From Acanthosepion pharaonis (taxonomy: Eukaryota > Mollusca > Cephalopoda > Sepiida > Sepiidae), in the NCBI GenBank assembly GCA_903632075.3, contig CAHIKZ030005498.1, positions 158,501 to 222,500 of the forward strand: a stretch of DNA of 64,000 nt. The letters are read 5' to 3'. How positions within the stretch are numbered: the first letter of the stretch is position 1; every line of letters begins with the position of its first letter. Positions 33,795 through 43,069 of this stretch are shown here, one piece after another. The notes under the pieces are model-generated. The model searched no databases. It had not been told where the DNA came from and saw only the letters and a program-made list of their open reading frames with translations. A program made the translations under genes and the position numbers.

Positions 33795-34225
33795 CACATA
33801 GCACAGTAGATAAAGGCGTTAGTTAGATCCAGTGACAGGACCAAAAGAGTTCTGAGTTCAATACCTGGTTTAGGCAGTGGAGAACTTGGAGAGGTGAATT
33901 AACAGGAGATAACTGATAACTGACATCCATTAAACATGGCACGTGGAACTAGAACAGTCTACCCCAGTGAGCGAAATAAATGGTTCAGTTCAACATTCCA
34001 ACCACCTGAAGAAGGCCGGCGCTTACATCTGCCAAAAACTTGTGATAAACATGGCGAAAAAAGATGAGGACAATAGTCCGAATAATGTAAATAGTATACA
34101 TAATACCTCATCTCAGAAATATAGACAGATACTGAAAGGCCGAAATGTTGTAATAAATATGGCGACAAAGATGAGAACAATAGTCCGAATAATGTAAATA
34201 GTGTACATAATACCTCATCTCAGAA
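33795..34225 (+). repeat. tRNA-like head, hammerhead-like core and two 107 bp-satellite-type units
   Basis: GCACAGTAGATAAAGGCG (box A-like) and TCTGAGTTCAATACC (box B) form a tRNA-like start. TTAAACATGG, TGGAACTAGAACA and AACATTCCAACCACCTGAAG lead to the hammerhead-like core at 34006-34037. Two units homologous to the satellite at 60.6-62.2 kb follow (GATGAGGACAATAGTCCGAA, ACATAATACCTCATCTCAG). The same order of parts occurs at 62340-62620, so this looks like the complete form of the element from which the satellite arose. Confidence 0.7.
34006..34037 (+). ncRNA. Hammerhead-like core, family H2
   Basis: CUGAAGA is canonical, and stem II pairs GGC with GCC around an enlarged loop. GAAA has become AAAA, and the following ACUUGU departs from CGUUGUA of the related copies. 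Probably inactive. Confidence 0.45.
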
Positions 34226-34237
34226 ATATAGACATAT

Positions 34238-34335
34238 TTTCTAAGTGTAGCTTAGATGTGGCACAAGGCCGAAAGTGTGGATCACCAATTAGGATCAAAC
34301 TCGCTAGTCAGTTGTAATTGATCTAGCGAGATTAG
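34238..34335 (-). repeat. 130 bp tRNA-type SINE (family S-B)
   Basis: Minus strand ends with GGCCTTGTGCCACATCTAAG and TACACTTAGAAAAT and contains TCTCGCTAGATCAATTACAACTG, as in the copies at 47.0-47.4 and 50.8-51.1 kb. Confidence 0.7.
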
Positions 34336-34718
34336 TATGAATAGGTGGAAAATACGATAAACAATTAGCCAGATAGATTAACTGATAATCAGAAATCGAT
34401 GTAGTCACCCGGTTTTCCTGCACCTAAAATTTGACTTGCCTGAAAGAAATAATACATTGAAAAGAAGCAAGGATGGAACGAAAAGGGAGAGAAAGTGATA
34501 TGAATAGAGACAGAAAAGATATAAGAAACAGGTGAAGAAAATGTCGATTTTCATGGCGCATTATCACTTAGTAACGTGTTCAATTAAATAAATGCATACA
34601 TCACATTAAACCTAGATAATCGGAGTTGATCATTTCTTAAACAGTATATTTATTTTCATCAACTGTCCACGGAGAAGAATCGGACAAGTAAAGACAAATT
34701 TTGTGCTTTAGATAGTTC

Positions 34719-34800
34719 TCCCTGGCCAAATCGGTAAGGCGTACCGTGCGAAAAGGTAGATGCCCTGGAGAAAGCAGTTTCGATTCCAGTCGCAGAAAGC
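34719..34800 (+). repeat. tRNA-like sequence (tRNA relic or SINE head)
   Basis: CCTGGCCAAATCGGTAAGGCG resembles the box A of class II tRNAs (Leu/Ser), and AGTTTCGATTCCAGTCGC resembles box B. Acceptor-stem pairing is not evident, so a working tRNA gene is unlikely. Confidence 0.5.
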
Positions 34801-34940
34801 TAATTTTTCTTTTAATTCCTCGTAAATTCAGGCCGGTAAACTAAACTAAATAAATATAGTGTTTAATGAATAATCGAAGCGCCTACGCAAAAACGAGTAT
34901 TCACTAAAACATAACGGTTAAAGTGCTAAAAATATATCGG

Positions 34941-34944
<4 letters not shown>

Positions 34945-35000
<56 letters not shown>

Positions 35001-35191
35001 GTGTTGTATTATGGGATAAAGTGGTCAAGACTGAGCATATGTAAATATGAATATAAAACATTGACATCAAAATTCATTGACGTCAACACAGGCTGTTTCA
35101 GGCCGACGATTGCGTCTAGCATGAAACAGCCTGTGGCCTCCTGGTGTTAATTTTAATGTTCACTTTATATATATATATATATATATATATT
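34945..35191. repeat. (TA)n tracts around a hairpin element with hammerhead-like core
   Basis: TA tracts at 34945-34996 and 35166-35191. Between them CACAGGCTGTTTCA (35086-) pairs with TGAAACAGCCTGTG (35122-35135). Inside is CCGACGA, UGC / GCA stem II and GAAAC (35103-35127). A valid NUH after GAAAC is missing. Confidence 0.5.
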
Positions 35192-35429
35192 ACTCCAAAA
35201 TTCGCTTGAAGATGAAATGGAACTAATGCTTTTAATTTAATTGCAAAATTAAATTCAGGGTTTTAGCTTCTATTTTTGAAACATGGTTGGAACTGTGTAG
35301 CGAAAAAAAAACATATTTTAAATCAATTAATTTATAATATTAATTCTCTGTAAATTTACATTGAGCACTATTTTGTAAAAAAAAATATCTATAAGAACAC
35401 CGGATTTTTATATCTTACTGTTCTTTCTT

Positions 35430-35486
<57 letters not shown>

Positions 35487-35602
35487 AGTGTATATAAATA
35501 TAAATAAATATATCTAAAATTATTTATATATTATATGCGTGGTACTTATTAGAAAGCGCTCAATATCAGAGATAGAGCTAACATATTTGGTTGAAATGTG
35601 TG

Positions 35603-35648
35603 AGTTTGTGACCCTGGGTTTCACGCTTTAGCGATCGTCAGATAAACT
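35603..35648 (-). ncRNA. Type I hammerhead ribozyme motif (family H3, left arm)
   Basis: Minus strand in order: AGUUUAU, CUGACGA, stem II CGCU / AGCG (loop AA), U, GAAA, stem III CC / GG with loop CAG, cleavage triplet GUC, ACAAACU. Stem I pairs 6 of 7 (one A-C mismatch). All invariant core bases are present, so this copy is a candidate active ribozyme. Confidence 0.8.
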
Positions 35649-35670
35649 GATTAATTTTAAAAAATTTATC

Positions 35671-35717
35671 AGTTTGTCTGGCGATCGCTAAAGCGTGAAA
35701 CCCAGGGTCACAAAACT
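35671..35717 (+). ncRNA. Type I hammerhead ribozyme motif (family H3, right arm)
   Basis: Plus strand in order: AGUUUGU, CUGGCGA (A6 replaced by G), the same stem II and GAAA, CC-CAG-GG, GUC, then ACAAAACU. Stem I pairs fully apart from one bulged A. The A6G change probably weakens it, while stem I is better than in the left arm. Confidence 0.7.
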
Positions 35718-35731
35718 CACATCTATTCAAC

Positions 35732-35781
<50 letters not shown>

Positions 35782-35809
35782 TGTATATATATATATATAT
35801 ATATGTTTG

Positions 35810-36960
35810 TCTTTGGGGAGGATGGAATATGTCAAAACATGAGTGGTGTTTAATTTTTTTTAAATTTGACAGGAAAATAAAAGAAGTTGAGAAAGGGCTC
35901 CACAAGTCAGAAGGAACGAAAAAACTCTTGAATTTACACTTACATCTCGCCATTGCATAAGTAAAATGATGAAAGCAATCTCCAGCCATGCTTACCTTAA
36001 CAAATACCATGAAAATACTTGGAGAAATGTCACAGGGAAACTATATTACTTTTCAGAAATTATAGTTTTTATTCTAATTTTGATATATATGTCAGTTTAA
36101 ACTGATTCCATGGGTATATCGGCAAATTCTTTGCAAAACCGAAGATGTTGGAGAAACATAGACACCTAGGTATTATAAAATTACCCAGAATTGACATTCA
36201 ATAAAGACATCGTCATTATCAATTACTTTATTTACGATAAATGCCTTAGAGAAATAAAATATAGTACAATACGTAAGTAGATGCCATTAATTTGCGTCAG
36301 TGTTACAGCTGGTAAAAATGCACACAATATCAATATTTAATTTAATATGAAAACTCATGGGAAATAATTGCAAAACCACTTCCAAATACAACTTACTCCA
36401 AGGTTAAGCTTTTCCCCAGATTTGAAAAGAAATATTTTCTTTTTTACAGAAATTCACACAGTATAGGGCTCGAGAGACATTTATGTTTGGGGTTAGCTGC
36501 GTCCAGGCTTCAGTCATTTTCCCACAGCCGTAATGTAGCTTTCTTGTGTGTTTTTTCTCTATATATACTTCCATTGTAATTATTTTGATGAACTCACCTC
36601 TATGGTATAATAAATAATTAGTCGAATGATTGTTATTAATTACCTAGTCCCGCATTAATTTCGCCTAGGTAATTTCTGTTACATTTAAGGATTATGGGCA
36701 AGTTTATTACTGACATGATTTTGTTTAGTATTTTTTTTGTGTGTAAATTGTATTCATTGCAAATATGTATTTGGTTGTATTTTTAAATGTTGTTATTTTT
36801 ATTCTTCCTCGCCCCACCGGACAAATTTTTACATATGGGAACAATTTAGGACAACAAAAGCTTGGCAGTGTATTGCGATACAAGAGGATTTCTTTGGGAA
36901 CGAATAAAAGAACAGTGAACCGTTATGTTTCATCTGTTCTTCTTTAAGGGAGGGAATTTC
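35810..36960. other. No recognised feature
   Basis: AT-rich, apparently unique. A 60-codon frame at 36765-36947 has no recognisable motif. Confidence 0.45.
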
Positions 36961-36964
36961 TAAT

Positions 36965-37080
36965 AATTGGACGATTTCCTCAAAGATGATGAAGAGACTC
37001 GAGGACTCGGAGGTATGGTTCTACAGAAGGATATCATGGACCGAGCGTGTGAGCAACGATGAGGCCATAGAGAGCAATCC
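36965..37080 (+). pseudogene. LINE-B (RTE-like) scrap
   Basis: GACGATTTCCTCAAAGATGA, GGTTCTACAGAAGGATATCATGG, CGAGCGTGTGAGCAACGATGAGG match the LINE-B segment of 14.98-15.09 kb and 59.74-59.85 kb. Confidence 0.75.
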
Positions 37081-37116
37081 GACAATATGATATAAATTGC
37101 AAATTGGAAACATTTA

Positions 37117-37162
37117 TCAAACTAACATGTTTCACTTTTATTAAGGCTTCGTCAGAATTTGA
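37117..37162 (-). ncRNA. Type I hammerhead ribozyme motif (family H4)
   Basis: Minus strand in order: UCAAAUU, CUGACGA, a stem II region weakened by mutations (CUU / AAG core), GAAA, C-AU-G, UU, AGUUUGA. Stem I pairs 7 of 7 (one G-U). The cleavage triplet would be GUU, which is allowed (H = U) but slow. Stem II decay suggests low activity. Confidence 0.65.
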
Positions 37163-37394
37163 GAGATATAGAAAAAATAACGAAATTGTGGTATTTTAAA
37201 AGTTATGGGATCCGATTTTCATTTATATATGTTTGTATGTTTGTTACATTGAAGACTCACAAGGTAGTACCAGTAAGCGTTTTATTTATTTATTTATTTT
37301 TTTTTTTGATTTCGCATTTCTTCGATATATCCGGCTTTTCTCTTGGCCATTCTGAACGATATTTTTTTGGCTTTAATATCTGTCTATATTTCTG

Positions 37395-37650
37395 AAACGA
37401 GGTATTGTAATTATTTACACAATTTACATTCTTAGGAATGTTGTCTTCACCTTTGTTGCCATATTCCCGACGTTTCGAACGTTGTACATTCCTGCCTTTT
37501 TCAGGATCTGTCTATATATCTTACACTATTTTCATTTTGAGGACTGTTGTCCTCATCTTTGTTGCCAGATTCACAACGTTTGAACGGCCGAAACGTCGTG
37601 AATCGAACAAGGAAAATGAGGACAACAGTTCAAACAATGTAAATTGTGTA
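37395..37650. repeat. Inverted copies related to the 107 bp satellite
   Basis: Left part (minus) has CATATTCCCGACGTTTCGAACG, TTCAGGATCTGTCTATAT, GACTGTTGTCCTCATCTTTG. Right part (plus, from about 37580) has GGCCGAAACGTCGTGAAT, AATGAGGACAACAGTTCAAA, ATGTAAATTGTGTAAAT. They meet head to head near 37580. Confidence 0.65.
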
Positions 37651-37920
37651 AATAGGATTGTTCTTTGTTGCTTGTTTAACTAAATATGTAGATTTTTATG
37701 TAGGTATGGGATTTTTTTTTTCTAATTTTCTGAACACGGTCAGCACATTTTGGTTGTGTTCATAGATGACATTATTGATTGTTGGCTTTTTCTTTTTTTA
37801 TTATTTGTTGTAACATGAATGAGTGGACAGGGAGAAAAAAAAGATGCCGTGCTGCGATTCTAGCATCTGTTGGTATAATTAATATAATATTTTTTTTCTT
37901 AACATACATACATACATACA

Positions 37921-37997
<77 letters not shown>

Positions 37998-38109
37998 TAT
38001 AAGTATTACCTTGTAACTGGTTGCGATAATTCCAAGGAGGATTTTAATTCAGGTGAGCTCAACATAAACTACAGAGTAATTTCATAATAATAATAATAAT
38101 AATAATAAT
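37921..38109. repeat. (TA)n and (AAT)n microsatellites
   Basis: TA tract at 37921-37995 and AAT tract at about 38083-38109. Confidence 0.95.
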
Positions 38110-38385
38110 CCCGAAGAAAATCTTTAAGATTAATTTTGGTTATAATTTATTTTCTGATTACCGAAAATATTCACTCTTCAGTCCCTTAGTAAATGGAGAC
38201 AATACACCAGGCGGATATATTAGATTGACAGGTGGGAAAGGAAAGCAAGAGAGAAGATATGAGAGGAGAAGGGAGAGGAGAAAAGTGACGGGTGGACAGG
38301 CACTTTTAAACAGATGAGATAGAGGGAGGGAAAAAAGAAAGGGTGGATGGGTAGTAGTAAGCCTAAACAGACTGACCCGACGAAG

Positions 38386-38637
38386 ACATTTCAATTAACC
38401 CCACACCGATTCATTTACTATACCCTTTCTTTCCTCCTCATACTCCTTCTACTTCTCCTTCCTCTTCGCAACCTCCCCCTCCATTTCTACCCCCCCAGCA
38501 ACGACGTGCGTTTGTTTATTGTTTTAAAATAATAAAGCATTCATTATTATTTTTAAGTAAATCGTTGGGAAATCAATTGATACAAACCGCCTGACGATAC
38601 CAAAAGTTTGAAACAAGGTAGTGGTATTTACTGATCT
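38386..38637 (+). repeat. Family H5 repeat, copy 1
   Basis: TTTCAATTAACCCCACACCG, a CT-rich stretch (CCTCCTCATACTCCTTCTAC), AATAATAAAGCATTCAT, TTTTTAAGTAAA and the hammerhead at 38586-38625, ending at a (TA)n tract (38638). The second direct copy is 39258-39500. Confidence 0.8.
38586..38625 (+). ncRNA. Type I hammerhead ribozyme motif (family H5, copy 1)
   Basis: Plus strand in order: ACCGC, CUGACGA, a short weak stem II (AC / GU), GAAA, C-AAG-G, cleavage triplet GUA, GUGGU. Stem I pairs 5 of 5 with one G-U. The core is intact; stem II is poor. Confidence 0.65.
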
Positions 38638-38717
<80 letters not shown>

Positions 38718-38908
38718 CGTTAGATAATTTAGATATATTATGTCTATTTCAGTTTTAATCTTTTCATGTTTTCGAATTAGTTTTTTGATGGCTGTAGAAA
38801 ATTGATCAAGAAAAATACCAAAATTTTCTTTCAAATAACTTTTATTTTCCCAAGTAATTTCAGTCTCATCCGAAACCATCTTCAGGGAGTTAAAATATCA
38901 GTCGATGT

Positions 38909-38960
<52 letters not shown>
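38638..38960. repeat. (TA)n tracts flanking a 200 bp element (family H6)
   Basis: TA tracts at 38638-38715 and 38913-38960. The unique-looking 38716-38912 segment carries a minus-strand hammerhead-like core close to the second tract. Confidence 0.8.
38858..38885 (-). ncRNA. Hammerhead-like core (family H6)
   Basis: Minus strand: CUGAAGA (canonical), stem II GUUUC / GAGAC (5 bp, one G-U, loop GGAU), U, GAAA. Stem III, NUH and stem I are not convincing. Confidence 0.45.
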
Positions 38961-38969
<9 letters not shown>

Positions 38970-39257
38970 TGGTTAATGCTCAGAGTTGGATTAGACCAGG
39001 AAACTGTGCGGTAAAAAGTGCTCAATACACGAGTGAAAAAAAAATTGACTGAGATCAATCAATTCCGCTCCGTTGGTTCCATCTTTTCAACAGCCATAAT
39101 ATCATCTGCAAGCTCTGCCAACAAGAAACGTTAACAATAATGGCATTCCCGGATCTCAAAAAAGCTTTTGAATCAAAGGTCCGAGATTATGAGTCGTTGC
39201 ATTCATACAAAAAATTCTTCTTGATTTCATTTCAGGCTGGGTAAAAAATAAGCTCAT

Positions 39258-39500
39258 TTCAATTAACCACACACCGATACATTTACAATTCTTTATTTTC
39301 ACCTCCTCCTCATCCTTTGCTCTTCCTCCTCCTTCTTCTTCTTCTTCTTCTACTTTTCTATCCCCCCAACATCGTGTGTTTGTTTTTTTAGTTTTTTAAA
39401 TAATAAAGCATTCATAATTATTTTTAAGTAAAGTGTTTGGAAATCAACTGATACAAACCGCCTGACGATACTGAAATTTTGAAACCAAGGCATAAGAATC
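39258..39500 (+). repeat. Family H5 repeat, copy 2
   Basis: Direct copy of 38386-38637 with 80-90% visible similarity. Its hammerhead (39457-39496) keeps ACCGC, CUGACGA and GAAA, but the NUH/stem I side (CAAGGCAUAAG) is mutated. Confidence 0.75.
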
Positions 39501-39623
39501 GATTGATCTCATAATTTTTTTTTAAATTAAAAACTTTACATCTTAAACTTTTATTTTTCATACGTGTATTGAACACTTTCCTGATGTAATCGAACTCTGT
39601 CCATTAACCTTTATCAGTATTAC

Positions 39624-39647
39624 ATATATATATATATATATATATAT
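39624..39647. repeat. (TA)n microsatellite
   Basis: Short TA tract downstream of family H5 copy 2. Confidence 0.95.
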
Positions 39648-39722
39648 TAGAAATTATTGGGAGGATTTGATAATTATATTTAAGTAATTCATCGAGTCTG
39701 AAATCTCAACAGAATGCAGAAA

Positions 39723-39769
39723 GCACTGGACGGCCGTTTCGTCCTATATTTGGGACTCACCAGCAGTGC
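39723..39769 (-). ncRNA. Type I hammerhead ribozyme motif (family H7)
   Basis: Minus strand in order: GCACUG, CUGGUGA (A6 replaced by G), stem II GUCC / GGAC (loop CAAAUAUA), GAAA, C-GGCC-G, cleavage triplet GUC, CAGUGC. Stem I pairs 6 of 6 perfectly. One core substitution only. Confidence 0.78.
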
Positions 39770-39774
39770 GAACC

Positions 39775-40090
39775 CACTACTGAGAATTGAAACCCTGACA
39801 GTTAGGTTGTCAGGCAAACATCATACCAACTGTTCCAACGTTGCTTGAACCGGCCTCTACTGCTCTAGAGTGAGCGGTTTGGTGATAGTAGTCGTGGCTT
39901 CTGGTTAGAGAGAAACTCAGTAAGAGTTCCACCACGGAATATGTGAGCGAGCGGCGCTATATTGAGTCTCATTTGCATTCTCTTCGTCGCCGAGGCCCAT
40001 TGGAACATTTGGTATGATGCTTGCTTAACAACCTAACCGTCAGAATTTCAATTCTCGGTAGTGGATGCGCACTGCTGGTAAGTCCTAAGT
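39775..40090. repeat. Family H7: inverted pair of tRNA-like plus hammerhead units
   Basis: The left half (minus, 39845-39775) reads GTTGGTATGATGTTTGCCTG (box A-like) and CAGGGTTTCAATTCTC (box B-like) just upstream of the hammerhead at 39723-39769. The right half (plus, 40005-40085) repeats TTTGGTATGATGCTTGCTTA, TTTCAATTCTCGG and GCACTGCTGGTAAGTCC, then stops within stem II. The intervening 150 bp are single-copy. Confidence 0.75.
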
Positions 40091-40186
40091 TTCTTTTTCT
40101 TTCAGATTGAACAACTTAAGTCTTTTACAATTTCAACCATGTAAAGATTAAAAATCAAATAACGTTTTAAAGTTCCAAGAGGGCCC

Positions 40187-40365
40187 TTGGAAAATTATTC
40201 GTAAATTCAAACAAACAATCGGTGGCAGATGTGAAAACACCATTGCCTGCTCGTTTACGCCGTCCAGCTAAAAATATTGCTGCAGTGCACGAGAATGTAG
40301 CTGAAAATCGAGACACCTCTATTCATCAATGAACCTATCCACAACAACGTTACATCGTTTCCAAT
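40187..40365 (+). pseudogene. Mariner-like transposase fragment, linker region (inverted part)
   Basis: Plus strand reads KFKQT, then in the next frame SVADVKTPLPARLRRPAKN, IAAVHENVAENRDTSIH and a degenerate SQQL-like end. In DUF4817-type transposases this region directly follows the helix-turn-helix. Here the helix-turn-helix lies immediately beside it on the opposite strand. Confidence 0.7.
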
Positions 40366-40374
40366 TGCACCCTC

Positions 40375-40518
40375 GGTTGGTCGATTATGTTGACCCAAAA
40401 ATTCGCGAAGTGCGTGAAATGCATTTCTGTTTGAACGTCCATTTTCGTAATAGGATTCGATAACTTTAACACGTTGTTGTATTGTTAAGCCTTCCATGGT
40501 TAAAATTGCCAAAGACAT
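40375..40518 (-). pseudogene. Mariner-like transposase N-terminal helix-turn-helix (DUF4817 type)
   Basis: Minus strand reads MSLAILTMEGLTIQQRVKVI, ESYYENGRSNRNAFHALREF, GQHNRPTEGAI, close to the common pattern FTIQQRVxIIExYYENxRSxxxTFRALRxxxGxHNRPxExxI. The continuation of the protein is found on the plus strand at 40187-40365, so the element suffered an internal inversion. No catalytic domain follows. Confidence 0.75.
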
Positions 40519-40618
40519 AATTTGTTAAATCTGAAAGAAAAAGAAAAAAAATCATTAGACGCTTAAACTTAATTTACATTGAAAATCTGTCCAAGTTATC
40601 GGAACACCATTTACACCC

Positions 40619-40620
<2 letters not shown>

Positions 40621-40683
<63 letters not shown>

Positions 40684-40702
40684 TATTATTATCTACAATC
40701 TA

Positions 40703-40798
<96 letters not shown>
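40621..40798. repeat. (TA)n (CA)n (TA)n microsatellite cluster
   Basis: TA 40621-40675, CA 40704-40743, TA 40748-40798. Confidence 0.97.
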
Positions 40799-40799
<1 letters not shown>

Positions 40800-40800
<1 letters not shown>

Positions 40801-42183
40801 TGCAATCTATTATCCAAATTCTAAAATCTGTTTTGGTCTATCAACAATTTGTGGAATTAAGATTTGGGATTATCCTCTCGTCTTGATTCACCTGCCAAGT
40901 AGTCAAGATATAATTTTAATAACAAGGAAAGCAAGGGTAAGATTAAATGAGATTTCTATAGAAAATAAGATAAACACTGTTTTTATGTAACTGTGAATTG
41001 CTTTATTCTAGACTTCCTACAGGGTTGGGCTTCACATAGAACTCAATCAATGATGGCAAGACATGACTAGATACGATTTCACCAGTCCCAACAAGACCGC
41101 TGGGACAAATATATCAGACCATCCATCGCGTCTTTTGTTTAACGACATCAAAGATTAAATTACTTTTTCTCTTAAAAAGAGTATTTGTTTCTGTCCGACT
41201 AGGTGAGGCCGAAATCCGTGTTTGCTTATTGTACGTCTCATAGAGAAGCGAAGAAACCCACAGTTCTGACAATCGATCAGGCAGTTTTACGAGTCGATTG
41301 CTATTCTGCAGTCGTGTGAAGAGAAACTATTGAAAATTAATTTTCCTTTCGTTTTGCCGGAGATCTAAAAGCACAAAATAAATAGATACTTGACTATCAA
41401 TATCTATCTGAAATTAACCACTTGAGGAAAATCTTTCTTCGCTCAGCACGTATCAAATGGTCATAAAGGGTACGCGTTATTAGAAATCGAAAACGACACG
41501 CGAAACCCCATTGGAGTAAATAAAATTATAAACCTAGAGTAATATTTTAAAATAAGTCGAGTGAAAGAATCAGCGAATATTCTAATTTCAAATAATCCAC
41601 TCAGTAGACCTGGTGTAGAGATAATCACCATATGAGAACTACTGTTTAAGAGAGTTTAGACAAAAGTTTCAAAAACTCTTATTTAATGTCCTAACTATCA
41701 ATAAGTTCAACGGCTAGTGTAAAACGATGTACTAGTATCAATAGTGATAAGTGTAAAAGTCCGGACAATTTACCTGTTCCGTACCCTGGAAGTGGTACGT
41801 ATAAAGCTGATGATACGGATTATGTTGAATTTTTGAGTGAATATCGTTTGAACCGCAGAGGCCACAGAAGCAAAAATGAATCAAGGTCTGGTATTAACAA
41901 CCATTTCTTCAACTATTCCTCCATAAGAAAAAATTAAAAACTTGAGTTTTCAAAGGTTAGGCCTAAAACTAAAGAGATATATATATGATGGATTCTATTA
42001 TTATTAATCATTATTTGGTTAAGTTTTTATTATGCAAATATATTGCTACATAAATTCTATTCATCAATAGTCCGTTTTTTTTCATAAGCTATGGATTAAA
42101 TACACGGGAATCCTGGGCATTACTGCTATGGATAAAAACCAATCTAAGAGAAACACAACTCTTAATTCAAAGCCTATAAACTT

Positions 42184-42185
<2 letters not shown>
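40800..42185. other. No recognised feature
   Basis: Apparently unique AT-rich sequence with a few SINE-tail-like bits (AAGCTATGGATTAAATACA at about 42087). No coding signal supported. Confidence 0.4.
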
Positions 42186-42227
<42 letters not shown>

Positions 42228-42254
42228 TAAAAATGACAATAGGAAAACTGGTAA

Positions 42255-42295
42255 TTGCTGACGAGTTTCGTCCAATGTGGACTTTATCAAAGCAA
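42255..42295 (-). ncRNA. Type I hammerhead ribozyme motif (family H8, left arm)
   Basis: Minus strand in order: UUGCU, UUGAUAA, A, stem II GUCC / GGAC, GAAA, C-UC-G, cleavage triplet GUC, AGCAA. Stem I pairs 5 of 5. Two core substitutions (C3U and the second G of CUGANGA to A) suggest inactivity. Confidence 0.65.
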
Positions 42296-42557
42296 AATAC
42301 GAAAATGAAATTAAATGAACAAAGTAACTAATGAAAACAAAAACCTAGCAACTGGAATGTAGAGAAACGCTATTTTCATACTTTTTAACTGAAAAATAAC
42401 GTGCCACGTGTGGAGAATATTGTCATTATATCTGTGTTGATGTATTCAACCATTTTCTTTCAATTTTATGAATGTTGTTCTCTACATTCCAGTTGCTAGG
42501 TACATTCTTTTTTTGTTTTTATTAGTTACTTTGTTCATTTAATTTCATTTTCGTATT

Positions 42558-42598
42558 TTGCTCTGATAAAGTCCACATTGGACGAAACGCATCAGCAA
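42558..42598 (+). ncRNA. Type I hammerhead ribozyme motif (family H8, right arm)
   Basis: Plus strand in order: UUGCU, CUGAUAA, A, stem II GUCC / GGAC, GAAA, CGCAUC, AGCAA. C3 is kept here, but the C-UC-G of the left arm has become CGCA, so the stem III closing pair is lost. The two arms thus carry different lesions. Confidence 0.65.
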
Positions 42599-42664
42599 TT
42601 ACCAGTTTTCCTATTGTCATTTTTATTCATAGATATTGTCTTCTACCGATTAAATCGGAGAAAT

Positions 42665-42729
<65 letters not shown>

Positions 42730-43069
42730 GTGTTTAATCCATAGTCATAGGGAGAAAAATGAATTTATTTCTGTTCGCCGTCCCAATCGTACAAATCCAC
42801 TGGTTGATATTTGTCTCTGTCTGGATGAATGCTATCACATGCATCAGCTTCCTTTACACTGTCATGTCAAGCTCCATTTTGTAAGACTACCGTTCAGCTG
42901 CTATTTGTACTAAGCAAATTACATTCATTGCTCATAGGTGGTAAACTTAATTCTTTACTATTACTAAACATCTATCTCTGAGGTCGTGACTCAGCATATT
43001 AAAAACGTTATTCCTAACCTAGTTACTACCGGTTATATGTATCGAACACTACAAAATATAACTAATTCC

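Larger units (their letters stand above)
35438..35804. repeat. Family H3 repeat: inverted pair with two opposed hammerheads, between (TA)n tracts
   Basis: TA tracts 35438-35482, 35736-35778 and 35784-35804 enclose an element. Its left arm (35590-35655) and right arm (35666-35735) are reverse complements with an approximately 10-base AT loop. The left flank GAAAGCGCTCAATATCAGAG, GCTAACATATTTGGTTGA is shared, inverted, with 58200-58265. Confidence 0.85.
42189..42728. repeat. Family H8: 410 bp inverted repeat with two opposed hammerheads, capped by (TA)n tracts
   Basis: Left arm 42226-42366 and right arm 42479-42631 are reverse complements: ATGAATAAAAATGACAATAG with its reverse at 42612-42631, and CTAGCAACTGGAATGTAGAG with its reverse at 42480-42500. 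TA tracts 42189-42224 and 42669-42728 lie outside. The spacer (42367-42478) is single-copy. Confidence 0.85.

Noticed and set aside
34719..34800. Functional class II tRNA gene
   Set aside because: Box A/B-like sequences exist but acceptor and anticodon stems do not pair convincingly.
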